Source of the DNA: Coenobita brevimanus
Taxonomy: Eukaryota; Arthropoda; Malacostraca; Decapoda; Coenobitidae
Length of the DNA stretch: 64,000 bases
Direction of reading: 5' to 3'
NCBI GenBank assembly: GCA_032717465.1
Contig: CM064681.1
Coordinates: 14,280,510-14,344,509, forward strand
How positions within the stretch are numbered: the first letter of the stretch is position 1; each line of letters starts with the position of its first letter. A program made the translations under genes and the position numbers. Below, in pieces: positions 10,641-22,335 of the stretch. The notes under the pieces are model-generated. The model searched no databases and had not been told where the DNA came from. It saw only the letters and a list, made by a program, of their open reading frames with translations.

Positions 10641-12461
10641 CCAACAGCATCAGCCGACTGTGAATGGGAGGTTGTACATCAAGTTGTCATCCCTCGTGTT
10701 TGTAGGCAGGATATCATTAGAGTGGCTCATGATTCCAGTTTGGCAGGACACCTTGGAGTGAGGAAGACTGTGGCACGCATTTTGAAACACTTCTACTGGC
10801 CAGGTATCTTCAGGGATGTTTCCTGGTATTGTAAGTCTTGTCACACCTGTCAAGTTGTGGGGAAGTGTAATCAGACTGAAAAGGTTGCACCTCTAGTTCC
10901 CATTCCTCCTTTTGAGGCGCCTTTCACCCGTGTGTTGGTGGATATTGTGGGCCCTCTTCCTAAGACTTCTTCAGGATTTTCTTATGTGTTGACCCTGATT
11001 GATATGGCTACTCGTTATCCTGAAGCCATTCCACTTAGAAACATCTCAGCAAAGAACGTGGTTAAGGAAATGCTAGGGTTCTTCACAAAGTTTGGTCTGC
11101 CCAAGGAGGTACAGTCAGACCGGGGAAGTAATTTCATGTCAAACGTTTTCAAACAGTCTCTGAAAGAGTTGGGCATCACCCAGATCACGTCTTCAGCTTA
11201 CCATCCCCAGACCCAAGGAGCGTTGGAGAGATATCATCAAACACTCAAATCGATGCTCAAGAAATACTGTTTGGAACATCAGAAAGACTGGGATAAAGGT
11301 CTTCCATTCGTTGGGTTTGCTGCAAGAGAATCTCCAAATGAATCACTGGGCTTCTCACCTTTTGAACTACTGTTTGGCCATGAAGTAAGAGGACCCCTTA
11401 AGCTACTCAAGGAATGCTGGCTGTCGGAGGAAGATGACGTCAACCTGCTGGAGTATGTGATGAATTTCAAAGAACGGCTGTCCACTGCTTTACAGCTGGC
11501 GAGAGAGAATTTAGGAGCTGCTCAGGAGAAGATGAAAACTTGGTATGATAAGAAGTCCAGGTTACGCCACTTTCAGCCAGGAGATCAGGTTTTGATTCTG
11601 CTACCAGTTCATGGGCAACCTCTTCAAGCCAAGTTTAGTGGTCCTTATTTCGTGGAGAAGAAACTCAGTGATGTCAGCTATGTCATCGCCACACCAGATC
11701 GTAGAAAGAGCAAGCAACTTTGTCACATCAACATGCTAAAGTTATATCACAGGCGGGACGAAAATAATCCAGTCTGCACTGTAGCTGTTCCACCCGAGTC
11801 TACAAGTGAAGTTCTCCCATGCAGCATGAGCCTGAGTGATAGTTTGGGGAAGAATCCTGATATCATGAATGATCTCCAGACTAAGCTTTCTCATCTACCA
11901 CCCAAGGAAAGGCAGGAGTTTTCGGCATTACTGCAGGAGTACCCGCAAGTGTTCCGTGCCACTCCAGGAAGAACCACTGTGTTGATGCATGATGTCGATG
12001 TTGGAGACGCAAAGCCAATTAAATTGCCTCCTTACCGTGTGAACCCAGTGAAAGTTCCTCTCATCCAGAAGGAGCTTGGCTACCTGTTGGACCACAAGAT
12101 GATTGAGCCCTGTCAGAGCGAGTGGAGTTCTCCTGTCACTCTAGTCCCTAAGCCAGGTGGGTCACAGAGGCTTTGCATCGACTACAGACGTGTTAATCAG
12201 ATAACCAAAACAGACACTTACCCTCTCCCTCATGTGGAAGATTGCACAGACAAGATCGGAAAGGCTAGGTACATAAGTAAGTTTGATTTGTTAAAGGGAT
12301 ACTGGCAAGTACCTATGACTGAACGTGCTAGGGAGATCTCATGTTTTGTGAAATTAGGAGGGACTTTTGCATGTTCTGTAATGCCATGTACAGATTGTTT
12401 TAGAGTAATAAGAAATTTCCTTTGTAAATTTCTTTTTTCTTTGTGGGGAGGTGTTACATAG
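10596..12461 (+). pseudogene. pol: pol part 2: integrase followed by truncated reverse transcriptase
   Basis: The frame contains, in order: an H2C2 zinc-binding segment (VAHDSSLAGHLG ... CKSCHTC); an integrase core with D in VDIVGPLP, D in VQSDRGSNF and E in HPQTQGALERYH; a C-terminal GPYFVEKKL domain; then RT blocks LPPYRVNP, EWSSPVTLVPKPGG, LCIDYRRVN and FDLLKGYWQVPM. The first RT catalytic Asp is present (FDLLKGY). After FVKLGG...VMPC the family sequence is lost, and the last 25-30 residues are read-through into the 3' untranslated region. The YxDD box, thumb and RNase H are missing. Integrase before RT is the defining oddity of this element. The likely deletion point is near 12385-12395. 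Confidence 0.88.
12441..12451 (+). other. Polypurine tract
   Basis: TTGTGGGGAGG directly precedes the 3' LTR, as required for plus-strand priming. Its preservation, despite loss of most of RT, fits an element that could still be copied in trans. Confidence 0.8.
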
Positions 12462-13241
12462 CCTATGATTTCATCATCCTTTGTGTGATTTTTAACGCAC
12501 AGTTGCTGCATGTTTGATCACGAGCGTGTTCTGCCTCAGTTCCCCCCTTCTACCGTTATAGTAGAGTAAGTCGTTCTCTCTGTTGTCCAGAGCGGGATTG
12601 TGAACTCTATGTCCCCATGGCTTTCATTTGCGCGTTCTTCTCACAAGTTTTATCAAGCTCTCCTGGCTCCTATATAATGAGCTCAGTCTCTGCATCATTG
12701 CCACTTAGATCTGCTCCTCATTTTGTTCACATCTCTGTCCTCCCCTGTACAGATATTATTATTGTGAGTGCTCAAGAAGTCTCCAACCATCTAGCAGCTG
12801 TGTGTAATTTGAGTATAACTGTTGCTGCATTTTTTCTTGTACTGTATAGCATAAGTTTAATTTGTAGGCCTAGTGAAGTTTTTATAATTCGTGTAGGGTT
12901 CTTTATGTCAGTCATTTTTTATAATAGTTTGTATCTGTAATAATTTATCTGGCATTCACTGAGTATTATCTGGTATCTCATTTTATCAGGGCTGACTTAG
13001 ATAAATTTATTCTTACTAATTTCGTGTTGATAGAGGCTATTGCAGTTAACCATATATTTAACCTGTTTTTGCCATTACATTATCCTTATGAGTCCTGAAT
13101 GTTTTGTTGTTAGTTTGAGCATTAAACTTTAACTTGTAATTTTACCTAACTCTTTTGTTTTGAACCTGGAACTTTACGGGACAGTAGTGATTTTTAGCAT
13201 TCTCACTTAAAGTGTACGTTATCTTTCTCTGTTCCGTAACA
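12452..13241 (+). repeat. 3' LTR (790 bp)
   Basis: Same length as the 5' LTR, with five single-base differences by eye. Followed at once by (TATC)n. Confidence 0.95.
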
Positions 13242-13256
13242 CTATCTATCTATCTA

Positions 13257-13314
<58 letters not shown>
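13242..13314 (+). repeat. (TATC)n-(AT)n microsatellite
   Basis: Continuation of the array into which the LTR element inserted. Confidence 0.95.
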
Positions 13315-13318
<4 letters not shown>

Positions 13319-13319
13319 C

Positions 13320-14102
13320 AAGTGCTCGTGGGCCCTTCGGGCCCGAGTAGACTCGATTTCTAAAAGTCCCAGTACCGAATGAACTGTTTTCCGAACCAAA
13401 CTTTGATCGCTCTGAACTCTAATGAAAAATCATCAATCGAGATGGGACCAAGTTTTTCTACATCAGCGAATTTTCAGCGGTTTTCATGCCAATTTTGGTG
13501 CAGCAGGACGCCTCCGTACCGAAGAAAGGCGCCCTCACCTCGCTTTGGGAATGGAACCCAAGTTGTCCGCACGCAAGTCCGAGATATTAACCACTCGGCC
13601 ACGGCAACCGACCAGGCGCCGGGAGAGGCGTTTATTGGTCAAAATTTAATCGCTCATTAAATATAGTGAAAGTTTTTCAATCGTGATGGGACCAAGTTTT
13701 TTTCACATCAGCGAATTTTGTGTAATTTTTGTGCCAATTTTGGCGCGATCTGAGTGTGTAGTTTCGACTGCCCAGAATATACAGACAGACACACGGCTAC
13801 TGCTATAGTATGTTACAAAAGCTCGTGGGCCCTTGGGGCCCCTCGCACTTGCTCCTGCGGAGGGCTCTCGCACTGCTATAATATATTTTAGTTATAGCTT
13901 TGGACAAAAAATTCCTCAGAGATCCTATGCCGGGCGCCGGGAGCGGCATTTTTGGTGAAAATGTCATCGCTCATTAAATATAGTAAAAGTTTTTCAATCG
14001 TGATGGGACCAAGCTTTTTCACATCGGCGATTTGTTTTTTTTTTTTCCCTGCGATTTTTGAGCCAATTTTGGTGCGATTTGAATGTGAAGTTTCGGCTGC
14101 CC

Positions 14103-14105
<3 letters not shown>
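13320..14105. repeat. Three imperfect direct repeats of a 110-150 bp module
   Basis: The phrase GATGGGACCAAG, followed by TTTTTC-CATC-GCGATTTT and GCCAATTTTGG, occurs at about 13441, 13686 and 14002. Each copy is preceded by ATCGCTC and AT-rich sequence. GGGCCCTTCGGGCCC-like hairpins (13330-13345, 13828-13842) mark module starts, and copies 2 and 3 end beside CA-rich repeats. This looks like a composite dispersed element, possibly of the minisatellite-bearing Helitron-like kind; the class is not established. Confidence 0.6.
13537..13609 (-). repeat. tRNA-like (Leu/Ser-type) core, probable SINE or tRNA pseudogene
   Basis: On the minus strand the sequence begins GGTTGCCGTGGCCGAGTGGT, which contains an A-box match (TGGCCGAGTGG), then CTCGGACTTGCG. 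A degenerate B box, GGGTTCCATTCC, lies about 50 nt later. The layout is that of a long-variable-arm tRNA. The acceptor stem does not pair convincingly, so it is not called a working tRNA gene. Confidence 0.5.

Positions 14106-14139
<34 letters not shown>
14104..14139 (+). repeat. (CA)n microsatellite
   Basis: Pure CA array of about 18 units closing the third module copy. Confidence 0.95.
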
Positions 14140-14140
<1 letters not shown>

Positions 14141-14189
14141 AATGAAAACATAACATACGCCCTGGCTTTGCGAACGAAGATGTAATAAA

Positions 14190-14780
14190 GCTGGAAAGAG
14201 ACTGAGGAATGGCGAAGAGGAAGGTAGAGAGATCAGAAGAGGGCGGGAAGGGGAAGAAAATTTATAAGTATTCTGAATGGAAATGAAAGAGAATTGGAAG
14301 AATAAGAAGGCGAAGGGTAAAAAAAATGGCATTATGGGGTAACAGTGAGAAAAAAGAAGAAAAAATACTAGAAAATTGAGTCTAGAAAGGAAGACAGAAG
14401 AAAAAGGCGCCGGGGAGGGAAAGAGCAATAGTTAAGGGAGTGAAGAAGAAAACTTAGAAGGAATGAGTTGAGGTGACACATGATCTGAGGAAACAAAAAA
14501 AATCAGCAGAGAATTAGTGACAGAGGAGAAATTGGAAATACTAAGTGAAAGGACAAGGGGGATGAGAGGAAGATTGCGGAAAAAGAAAGGTTATTGGTTT
14601 AAGAGAAGAAAAAAGGAAAAGGGAAAAAGGGGAGAGAAAAGGTGGAAAGAAGGAGAAGATGAGAAAGAAAAGAAAGATGGAAGAACAGAGACGACGAAGT
14701 GGAAGGATGGAGGAGAGAGTAGAGGACACGATATAGGAAAACAATGAAGGAGAAGGGGAAGGCCCAGGAGGAGGAGGTAT
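14190..14780 (+). repeat. Purine-rich (GA/AAG) tract
   Basis: Nearly 600 bp dominated by A and G on the plus strand (GAAGAGGAAGG-like units). Open frames here are rich in Lys/Glu/Arg or, on the other strand, Phe/Leu/Ser, and are by-products of composition. Confidence 0.7.
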
Positions 14781-14884
14781 GTGAGAAGGATGCAGTGGAA
14801 ACTGCCATGGTGTAATATTCCCAGACTTTTTTCAAAAAAACGTTTGTCTCGAGAACGTACACACACAAACACATACATGCATCC

Positions 14885-15103
<219 letters not shown>

Positions 15104-15189
15104 TTAAATTAGAGATTCTGAATAAAAGAATAGTTTCTCCATGGTCAAGAAAGTTATACTTGAAATGTGCAGATCTCACTCCGATGACT

Positions 15190-15720
15190 CCAACCATGGA
15201 AGCAATAATCATTAAAGGGGAAGTCTGATAAGTACTGCCTGTGGGCACTTCAGTCAACAGTGCCGTGCTGCCACAGACACTGCATATTGAAAAAGTCTAC
15301 GGACTTTACTGGAGTAATAGGACATGTTGGTGAAACAGAGCTGAAATTTAGGTAAACCAAAAGAGAGAGATAAAAAACTAGCAGAAGGACAAAATATAAG
15401 TGTGAGGCCAGGATCTGAATGTCAGAGATTTCTTTTATACTGTCAAGCGTACAGGTAAGATGCTGTATAAATAACCATGCACTGTTAAGGTTAGACAAGA
15501 ATTGTTCGCCGGGTTCATCTGCGAAAGGAGAGAATCACCACAGGAAGTGGTGAACACTGAATTCTGGTATAACAGAGATTTCTGAGAACCATGAAATGGG
15601 GAGAGAGATTTGCAGTTTAAGGGTTAGACTGTCATAAATTCTGTAGATCAGTGGAGTTGGAAGTGAGGTAAACGGTACATGAATAGTTGGAGACTAACAG
15701 AATAACTGATGCCAGAGTGC
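15190..15720 (-). pseudogene. Jockey-like LINE relic (endonuclease region)
   Basis: The DNA can be aligned by eye with the LINE at 60-62.6 kb. Shared phrases include CATGGAAGCAATAATCATT, AGTACTGCCTG, GCCACAGAC, GGAGTRATAGGACA, GTGGTGAACA and TGAGGTAAAC/GATAAGTAAAC. All correspond to the endonuclease part on the minus strand. Frames are heavily disrupted. The stretch 15720-16230 may be the more 5' part of the same relic, but I cannot confirm it. Confidence 0.55.
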
Positions 15721-16899
15721 AGAAGTTTCAGAAGATTCAAGTTAGGGAACGTTAGAAAAATATGAGATGTTTGGATGGTAACCATTTGGCAGACAACAAG
15801 ACGCCACGAACTGTTTCCAACCAATGTGTGTGATACGCCAGCTGCGTAACAAGTATGTGTTAAACCTAGAAACCGATTAAATAGTTGAAAAATACAGCGA
15901 TCAGCACGCAAACATAATAGAGAAATTAATGATAGGAATACCTCTCACAGATAAGAGATCAGTATGGCTAAGAGATAACAAGAGTCAAAGAAAGAACACC
16001 AAAAAAGGGAGATCGGCAGGGTATGTAGCTAGAACACAAGATAAAAATGGAGTATGGTGCTGACCGACTGTAGTAGAAAATAAGTCAAGTTCAGCTGATT
16101 AAAGCCAGACTAGAGGTGACGAGATGGGATAGAGAATTCCGTGGACAACTCGCGGCAGAGACTGGCATAAACACGGGATTTGTGGAGAAAGTTGGGGGGA
16201 ACCTTTTTCGGGTATATAATATTGATGAATGATGCTGCAGCAGCTGCTGCTGCTAATGATGATGATGATGATCATGATGATATCAGAAGTAAATAAGAGA
16301 TCTGAAAGCTTGGAGACAATGCCAAAGTTTCTGAAATGCTGAACAGTGTGAGGAAGGAGAAATTCTGTCCATGGGACGATGGATATTTATAAAAGTATGT
16401 TGGTTTCAGATATGTTCGCAGGTTGCTAGGCCAGATCTGTAAAGACTAGAGACTAAAAGAAGATTGTCATGAAAATAAAGCGAGTGAGAACTATTTCTAT
16501 GTGACACTATTTGATGGAGAAAGGTGACATTATTAAAGAATTATTAAAGTAAAGAAAAAGTACTGGAAAGGGTCGCTCAAGGTATATTAATGTGGAATGG
16601 CGTTGTGAAGACTAATCCGAAGTATACGAAGTGAGTAGATACGGGAGACAAAGTAATATGATTAGGATGGTGTTTGGGGTTTTGAATCACTGAGGTCTAA
16701 GCAACGAGAAGAATGAGAGGGGTGTAGAAAACAGCAAAATGGGATGAAATGGTGGGCTTGGGATATGACTTCACCAACTACACGGCAGTTAGACAAGACA
16801 GAAGAAAGATCAAGGGTGAGGTTTCCCTCATCATCATCGTACACAGAAAATATATAAGAAACTGAACAACACGTACCCAACGGCACCACTACAGAAATA

Positions 16900-16900
<1 letters not shown>
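15720..16900. other. Unassigned sequence with a short GCT/GAT trinucleotide run
   Basis: No supported coding region. 16231-16278 holds CAGCAGCTGCTGCTGC followed by a GAT repeat. The rest may be old LINE or untranslated sequence. Confidence 0.4.
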
Positions 16901-17640
<740 letters not shown>

Positions 17641-18930
17641 GTCACTTGGGTAAATATATCCGAAATACAAAATGATGCTGCAACTAAAAATAGTGAGATG
17701 AATCAAGTATAGTGAAACAATCTAATATTCAGGCAGTGGTGTACGCAACGGTAGATGGATGGGGCACCACTCAGTCGTTATTCAGGAAGCCATTGGCTGC
17801 ATTGGGTGACAACCATGTCAACAAATGATGACTGACGGTTTAGTGTAGCGGTTTCCGAACTTTTCCTAGCCGATCCCCTCACATTGGCTACAAAATCTTT
17901 GTAGATCCTCGCTCTCTCTTAACTGCGAAGGTAGGGAATTTTCCCCCGTCTGTTTTGAGAGTTACCTTGACTAACACTAGTTTCTAGAGTTATTCTCCTC
18001 CATAGCGACACTTTAACACATAGCGGCAAGAAATCTCGTGATGTCATGTAGGTTTTTACAAAGTTTTGGGAATAGTTTTGAGGTTCCGTATTTTTATGAA
18101 GGATGATAATTATATAGTTAACGGTCGTGATTCTGATTTAAGTTTTAAATATCCCATATTGAAAGCAAAAAAATCATTTGACGATAAAAGACCAACACTA
18201 TAGCCAACAGCACGTCTAAAAAGTCTTCTGCCAATTTGGAGTTATCTGTTTATCTCTCTCTGCATTGTCCATATTTCCCATAGGGGAGGATCCCCCTCCC
18301 TAGGAACCCATGATCTAGTGGATGAAAGCGCTTCATTCCGATGGGACCCGTAATGGTTTATAGTGGAGGGATAATGCCACTCAGGGACTACTGAGGCTGG
18401 TCACCCTCGTCTTAAATGTTAGGACTGGATTGCCTAGCCTCGGGATCCTAAGCTTCTGATGAAACTAAAACGGACTGGATATTAGACATAACTATGGGAA
18501 ATCGGATTCTCTACAAGGAACATTCGTTAGTGTATAATAAATAACTATCTGGATAATTATATTATTATTAGATTCGTATGTCTACATCATTATCATCAAG
18601 TAAACGAGTGCTGCCACTTACCAGGTTAACCTGGTAAATGACAGTAAGTAGATTGTTCCTTTAAGAGAAACCTGTTAATGAGTTCTTTTTATTTTTATTT
18701 GTCGAAATCGTAGGGTTATGCAGTGCTTTGTTCACGATATTTCCTCATTTGTCTTTCCACTGCAAGTTTTCTTTCCGACACTAATGATACTTTTCTCTTT
18801 CCATCCGAATATTATTTATCATAGGGTGACGTGAGAGGGGCAAAGCCTTCCTCTTCCTTTTCTCTATTTTCATGCTTTTAGCATCGGTGTAGTTTTACTC
18901 CAGCAGATAGCCTCTTTTGGGCTAACAGGC
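17641..18930. other. Unannotated sequence
   Basis: No coding region is supported. A GGTTTCCGAACTTTT phrase at 17850 resembles a hAT end, but a partner end was not convincing. Confidence 0.4.
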
Positions 18931-18949
18931 CTCATGTTACCCGTAGTTA

Positions 18950-20780
18950 CTGTGTATTCCAACATTCTTTCCATCCTTCTTCCCACCGTCTCTCCCATTC
19001 CTTTCTTCCCTCTCCTCACTGTCTCTCCCACTCTCTTCTTCTTTTTACTTCCGATTGTCTCACACTCCCGTCTTCTTTTTCCTCTTTGTCTCTCCCATTC
19101 CCTTCCTCCTTCTACCAGCTGTCTCTCCAGCTCGATTCTTCCGTCTCTCTACTGTTTCTTCTACTCCTTCTTTCTCTCTTCCCATCGTGTCTCCCATTCT
19201 CTTCTTCCATCTCTTCACTCTCTCAATCCTTATGTCCTTCTTCCCACTGTCTCTCCCACCCTCTTCTTACCTCTCCCCAATGTCTCTCCCACTCCCACCT
19301 TCCTCCTCTCCATTGCCTCTCCCACTTATTTCTTCCATTTCCCCCATCTCTTACGAGAACATTCGTTTCTTCTTCCTCCTACCCACTGTCTCCCCCATTC
19401 CCTTCTTCCCTCTTCTCACTGTCTCTCCCTTTCCTTTCTTCGTCCTCCTTTCCACTGTCTCTCCCATTCCTTTGTTCCTTCTTCGACCGGATTGTCTTCA
19501 TTCCCTTTTCCCATTCTCTCTCCCACTTTATTCTTCTTTCTTTGCTCTGTCTTTCCCACCTCTTCATTCTCTCTTCGCACTGTAACTCCCACCCCCTTCT
19601 TCTCTCTCTGCACGATTCTCCCACTCATTCCTTGCCTCATCCCATTGTCTCTCCCACACTATTCTTCGTGCTCTCCTCTGACTTTTCCACTTCTCGTTTC
19701 TCCCACTCTCTTCTCTCCTCTCCCCACTATTTCCCCCACTCCCATATCCAGGCTGTATGTCCCGCCTCTTTATTCCTCCTCTCCATTGTCTCTCCCTCTC
19801 GTTTCTTCTCTCTTCCCATTGTCTCTCCCACACTCTTCTTCTTTCTCTGAAGTGCCTTTCCCACTCCTTCCTTCCCTCTTCATACCGTATTTCCCATAAT
19901 CTTCTCTCAATCCAGCATTTTTTTCTACTCCCTCCCCTCACCCAGTCATCTTTCCTACTCCTTCACTTCATTCCAGCATTTCTCCTTCTCCCTCCTCTCA
20001 TTCCAGCTTCTCTCCTTCTCCCTCCTCTCATTCCTGTCATATTTTGCATCTCTCCTACTTCCTCCTCTCACTCCAACATCTCTCATTCTTTCTCCTGTCA
20101 CTCCAGCATCTCTCCTTCCCTTTCCTCTTACTCCAGTATTTCTCCTACTCCCTGCTGTCACTCCAGTATCTATCCTACTCCCTGCCCTCACTCCAGTATT
20201 TCTCCTACTCCCTCTTGTCATTCCAGTATTTCTCGTACTCCCTTCTGTCACTTCAACATGGTTCCTTCTCCCTCCTCTCACCCCAGCATCGCTGCTTCTC
20301 CCTTATGTCACCAGCATATTCCTACTCCCTCCTGTCAATACCATATTCCTACACTCTCCTCTCATTCCGGCATCGCTCCTACTCTCCTCTCACTCCAACA
20401 TTTCTTCTTCTCCATCATGTCACTCTAGCATCTCCTCTATTCCCTTCTCTCACTCCACATCTCTCTACCTTACACGTCTCTTCTGTAACGCACTTATCTC
20501 CCTCCCTCCTCCTTTATCCCTTGAGCTCTCGCCTTCTTCGTCTAATAACATCCTTCCCTCTCCCACGCTGTCTTCCACCTCCCTCCTCCTCTTTTCTAAC
20601 AACTCCTCCAATTCCTTGCTTTCCTCACCACACTCTGTCGACTCCTCGTACCTCCTGCTACTCCCCATTATGTATATCCTTTCTTCTTTCAATCACTGCC
20701 CCTCTCTCCTCACAAAGTTTCCTTCCCTCTTTCGGTCTCCCCATTCTCTTTTCTCCCCTTTCCTCATCCTCACATTTCTG
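18950..20780 (+). repeat. 1.8-kb pyrimidine-rich degenerate minisatellite
   Basis: The plus strand is almost entirely C/T. The first part (to about 19880) repeats a 33-36-bp unit of the form CACTGTCTCTCCCATTCCCT then TCTTCC. The second part (19900-20480) repeats a 30-bp unit of the form CTCCTACTCCCTCCTCTCAC then TCCAGCAT. Open frames up to 321 codons on either strand are Ser/Leu/Pro- or Arg/Glu/Gly-rich repeats created by unit length and composition, so I do not call a gene. It lies just upstream of the peptide-gene promoter. Confidence 0.8.
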
Positions 20781-20912
20781 CAAATGAATTAGCTTGATTT
20801 CGAAGAGCCCTCATATTGCGAAGGGTTTAATGAAATGTACTGTATATCTAACCCTTCCAGTTTGAAAATTATTACTCTTGATCGTCAGCAGATATCAGCA
20901 ACAGAATAAAGA

Positions 20913-21048
20913 TGACGTCCCCAGGGTTGTTGTTTTAAAGGCTTGTATTCCACCTTCAAAGTCAACTGGTCACCAGACGGGTATATCACGGAACTCAAGG
21001 TCAGATCAGGATGATAAAACCCGGGGTGTGTTCGTGGTCGCCTCACTG
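20913..21048 (+). promoter_or_regulatory. Candidate promoter of the cationic-peptide precursor gene
   Basis: A TATA variant GATAAAA (21013-21019) lies about 30 nt before TCACTG (21043-21048), an initiator-like sequence, which would leave a 5' leader of about 42 nt before ATG 21087. Upstream are TCAAAGTCA (20956-20964) and TCAAGGTCA (20995-21003). The latter is the exact extended half-site used by monomeric nuclear receptors of the FTZ-F1/ERR type. A CRE-like TGACGTC lies at 20913-20919. These are sequence matches only; function is inferred. Confidence 0.45.
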
Positions 21049-21086
21049 TCCTGCCACAACCAGGCGCGCACCCACGTGACTGCAAG

Positions 21087-21186
21087 ATGCAAGCTTGCCT
21101 CATATTGCTGGTGATGGGGATGGTGATGCAGGCGCCCGTGTTCACTCACCCAGTTACCGACTCAATCGCCATACCGTTGTCTACGG
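21087..21186 (+). CDS. Cationic-peptide precursor, coding exon 1 (signal peptide)
   Basis: ATG 21087 opens a 33-codon exon coding for a secretory signal: short polar start MQAC, hydrophobic core LILLVMGMVM, then QAPVFTHP and a neutral tail ending PLST. A consensus donor G|GTATGT follows at 21187. The exon ends with one base (G) of a split codon, phase 1. This fits the two bases that open the exon at 40011, restoring a Gly codon. The likely signal cleavage is near Ala16 or Thr20. ATG 21087 is preferred because it is the first in-frame Met, directly before the hydrophobic core and 42 nt after the predicted start of transcription. No competing exon structure was seen. No named family was recognised. 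Confidence 0.72.
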
Positions 21187-21639
21187 GTATGTATTTTTGC
21201 TGTCATCTCGGTCCAATTGCACTCCACTTCCTCCTTTCCTCTCTTAGCTCCTCCTTTCTCCCAGCTCCCTCATCCACTACCTCCTTTCCACTTCCCACAT
21301 CTCCCTATTCTTGAACCAGGAAAATTTTTCAGCCTCACGAAACATGAATATACGTTCGCCAACAGTAATCTCACTACTCACAGCCAACATAAAGCTTGCT
21401 GACGATGAAACGAAACTGCTAGGATTCTTAAACCTTACTTTGCATCTGTATTTACGAAAGAATATACAGATCCTGTTCTTGAACTTCACCGGTTCTTTAT
21501 AGAATTGGTTATATAATTAGTGATATTATGATTAGCGAGAGCGATGACCGACTTGAAATACGTAAACCCTATGTGGTTAAAACACCGTAGCCGGATAAAA
21601 TACCCTCACATATATTTAAGGAGAAATGAAGATAATATC

Positions 21640-22250
21640 CAAGCCTTTATCTAAATTTTTAAAATATAATTTTTTTTTTAAAGTGCCACAGGAGTGGAAG
21701 CTAACAAACATAGCCCCGACATTCAGAAAGCAATACTAATTTCAACCAGAAGACTACCACACACTTAGATTAACATCGATTGTTTGCATTTGCAAGCTGT
21801 TAGAAACAGTTATCAGAGACAAGCTCGTCAATTACTTAGAAACAAGTCTCATGCTTTACAGATCTCTCACATATTTCACCAATACACTGAACATCTGCCG
21901 ACACTATATATACACCTCGATTTTCAAAAGGACCTTTATACAGTACTCCACAAAAGACACCTTCAGAAACAAAAGACGTTTGGCATCAGCTGTAATTAGC
22001 TGAATAGAAAACTTGCTGTCGGGATGTAAGTGGAGAGTTACAATAAAAGGAAAAGAATCAGACTGGAAAGATATTACAGACAGGGTACCACTAGTTTCAG
22101 TGTTGGAGCCTACTGTTTTCCGTATAAAGACAGCGGTGAAGGTTTATTTAGTAAAATGTAAAAACTCGTTAATGATGCAAAAATGGAATCAGAGTGGACA
22201 TTTCCTGATAAAAATAAGCAATTCAGAGAAAGCTTGACCAGCTTTATATT
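21640..22250 (+). pseudogene. CR1/Rex-like LINE reverse transcriptase relic
   Basis: Plus-strand frames show decayed RT blocks in the right order: VPQEWKLTNIAP; then ITSIVCxCKLLETVIRDKLV (as LTSIVCICKLLETVIRDKLV); YLHLDFQKDLYTVLHKRHL, the YLDFQKAFDTVPH block with its Asp; GCKWRVTIKGKESDWKDIT; then DRVPLVSVLEPTVF, a changed [10 protein letters not shown]. Stops and shifts are frequent. The relic at 22740-23060 is probably its downstream part. Confidence 0.75.
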
Positions 22251-22335
22251 TGTGATCATACATTTATTTTTTTTATAAATAACAGAACGGAAGAAGGAAA
22301 AACAAATGAGTAAAAAAAATAATCCATACACCAGA

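Larger units (their letters stand above)
7867..13241 (+). mobile_element. Ty3/gypsy LTR retrotransposon with Gmr1-like domain order, internally truncated
   Basis: 5,375-bp element bounded by two 790-bp LTRs (TGTTAC...TAACA). I count five substitutions between the LTRs, about 0.6%, so insertion was recent. CTAT flanks both sides, but the target is a (TATC)n array, so the 4-bp duplication cannot be proven. The order of coding domains is gag, protease, integrase, then reverse transcriptase. Integrase upstream of RT is the layout of the Gmr1 group; usual gypsy elements have RT first. RT stops before the catalytic YxDD box, RNase H is absent, and the PPT and 3' LTR follow directly. Gag has one nonsense codon, and pol has a frame break near 10630-10670. 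The copy is non-autonomous. Confidence 0.9.

Noticed and set aside
17840..18320. Possible second hAT MITE (GGTTTCCGAACTTTT ... TAGGAACCC)
   Set aside because: The putative ends match poorly and no 8-bp duplication was found.
18934..20787. Open frames of 125-321 codons on both strands, rich in Ser/Leu/Pro/Phe or Arg/Glu/Gly
   Set aside because: They follow the pyrimidine minisatellite; several frames are open at once, which points to repeat composition rather than coding.
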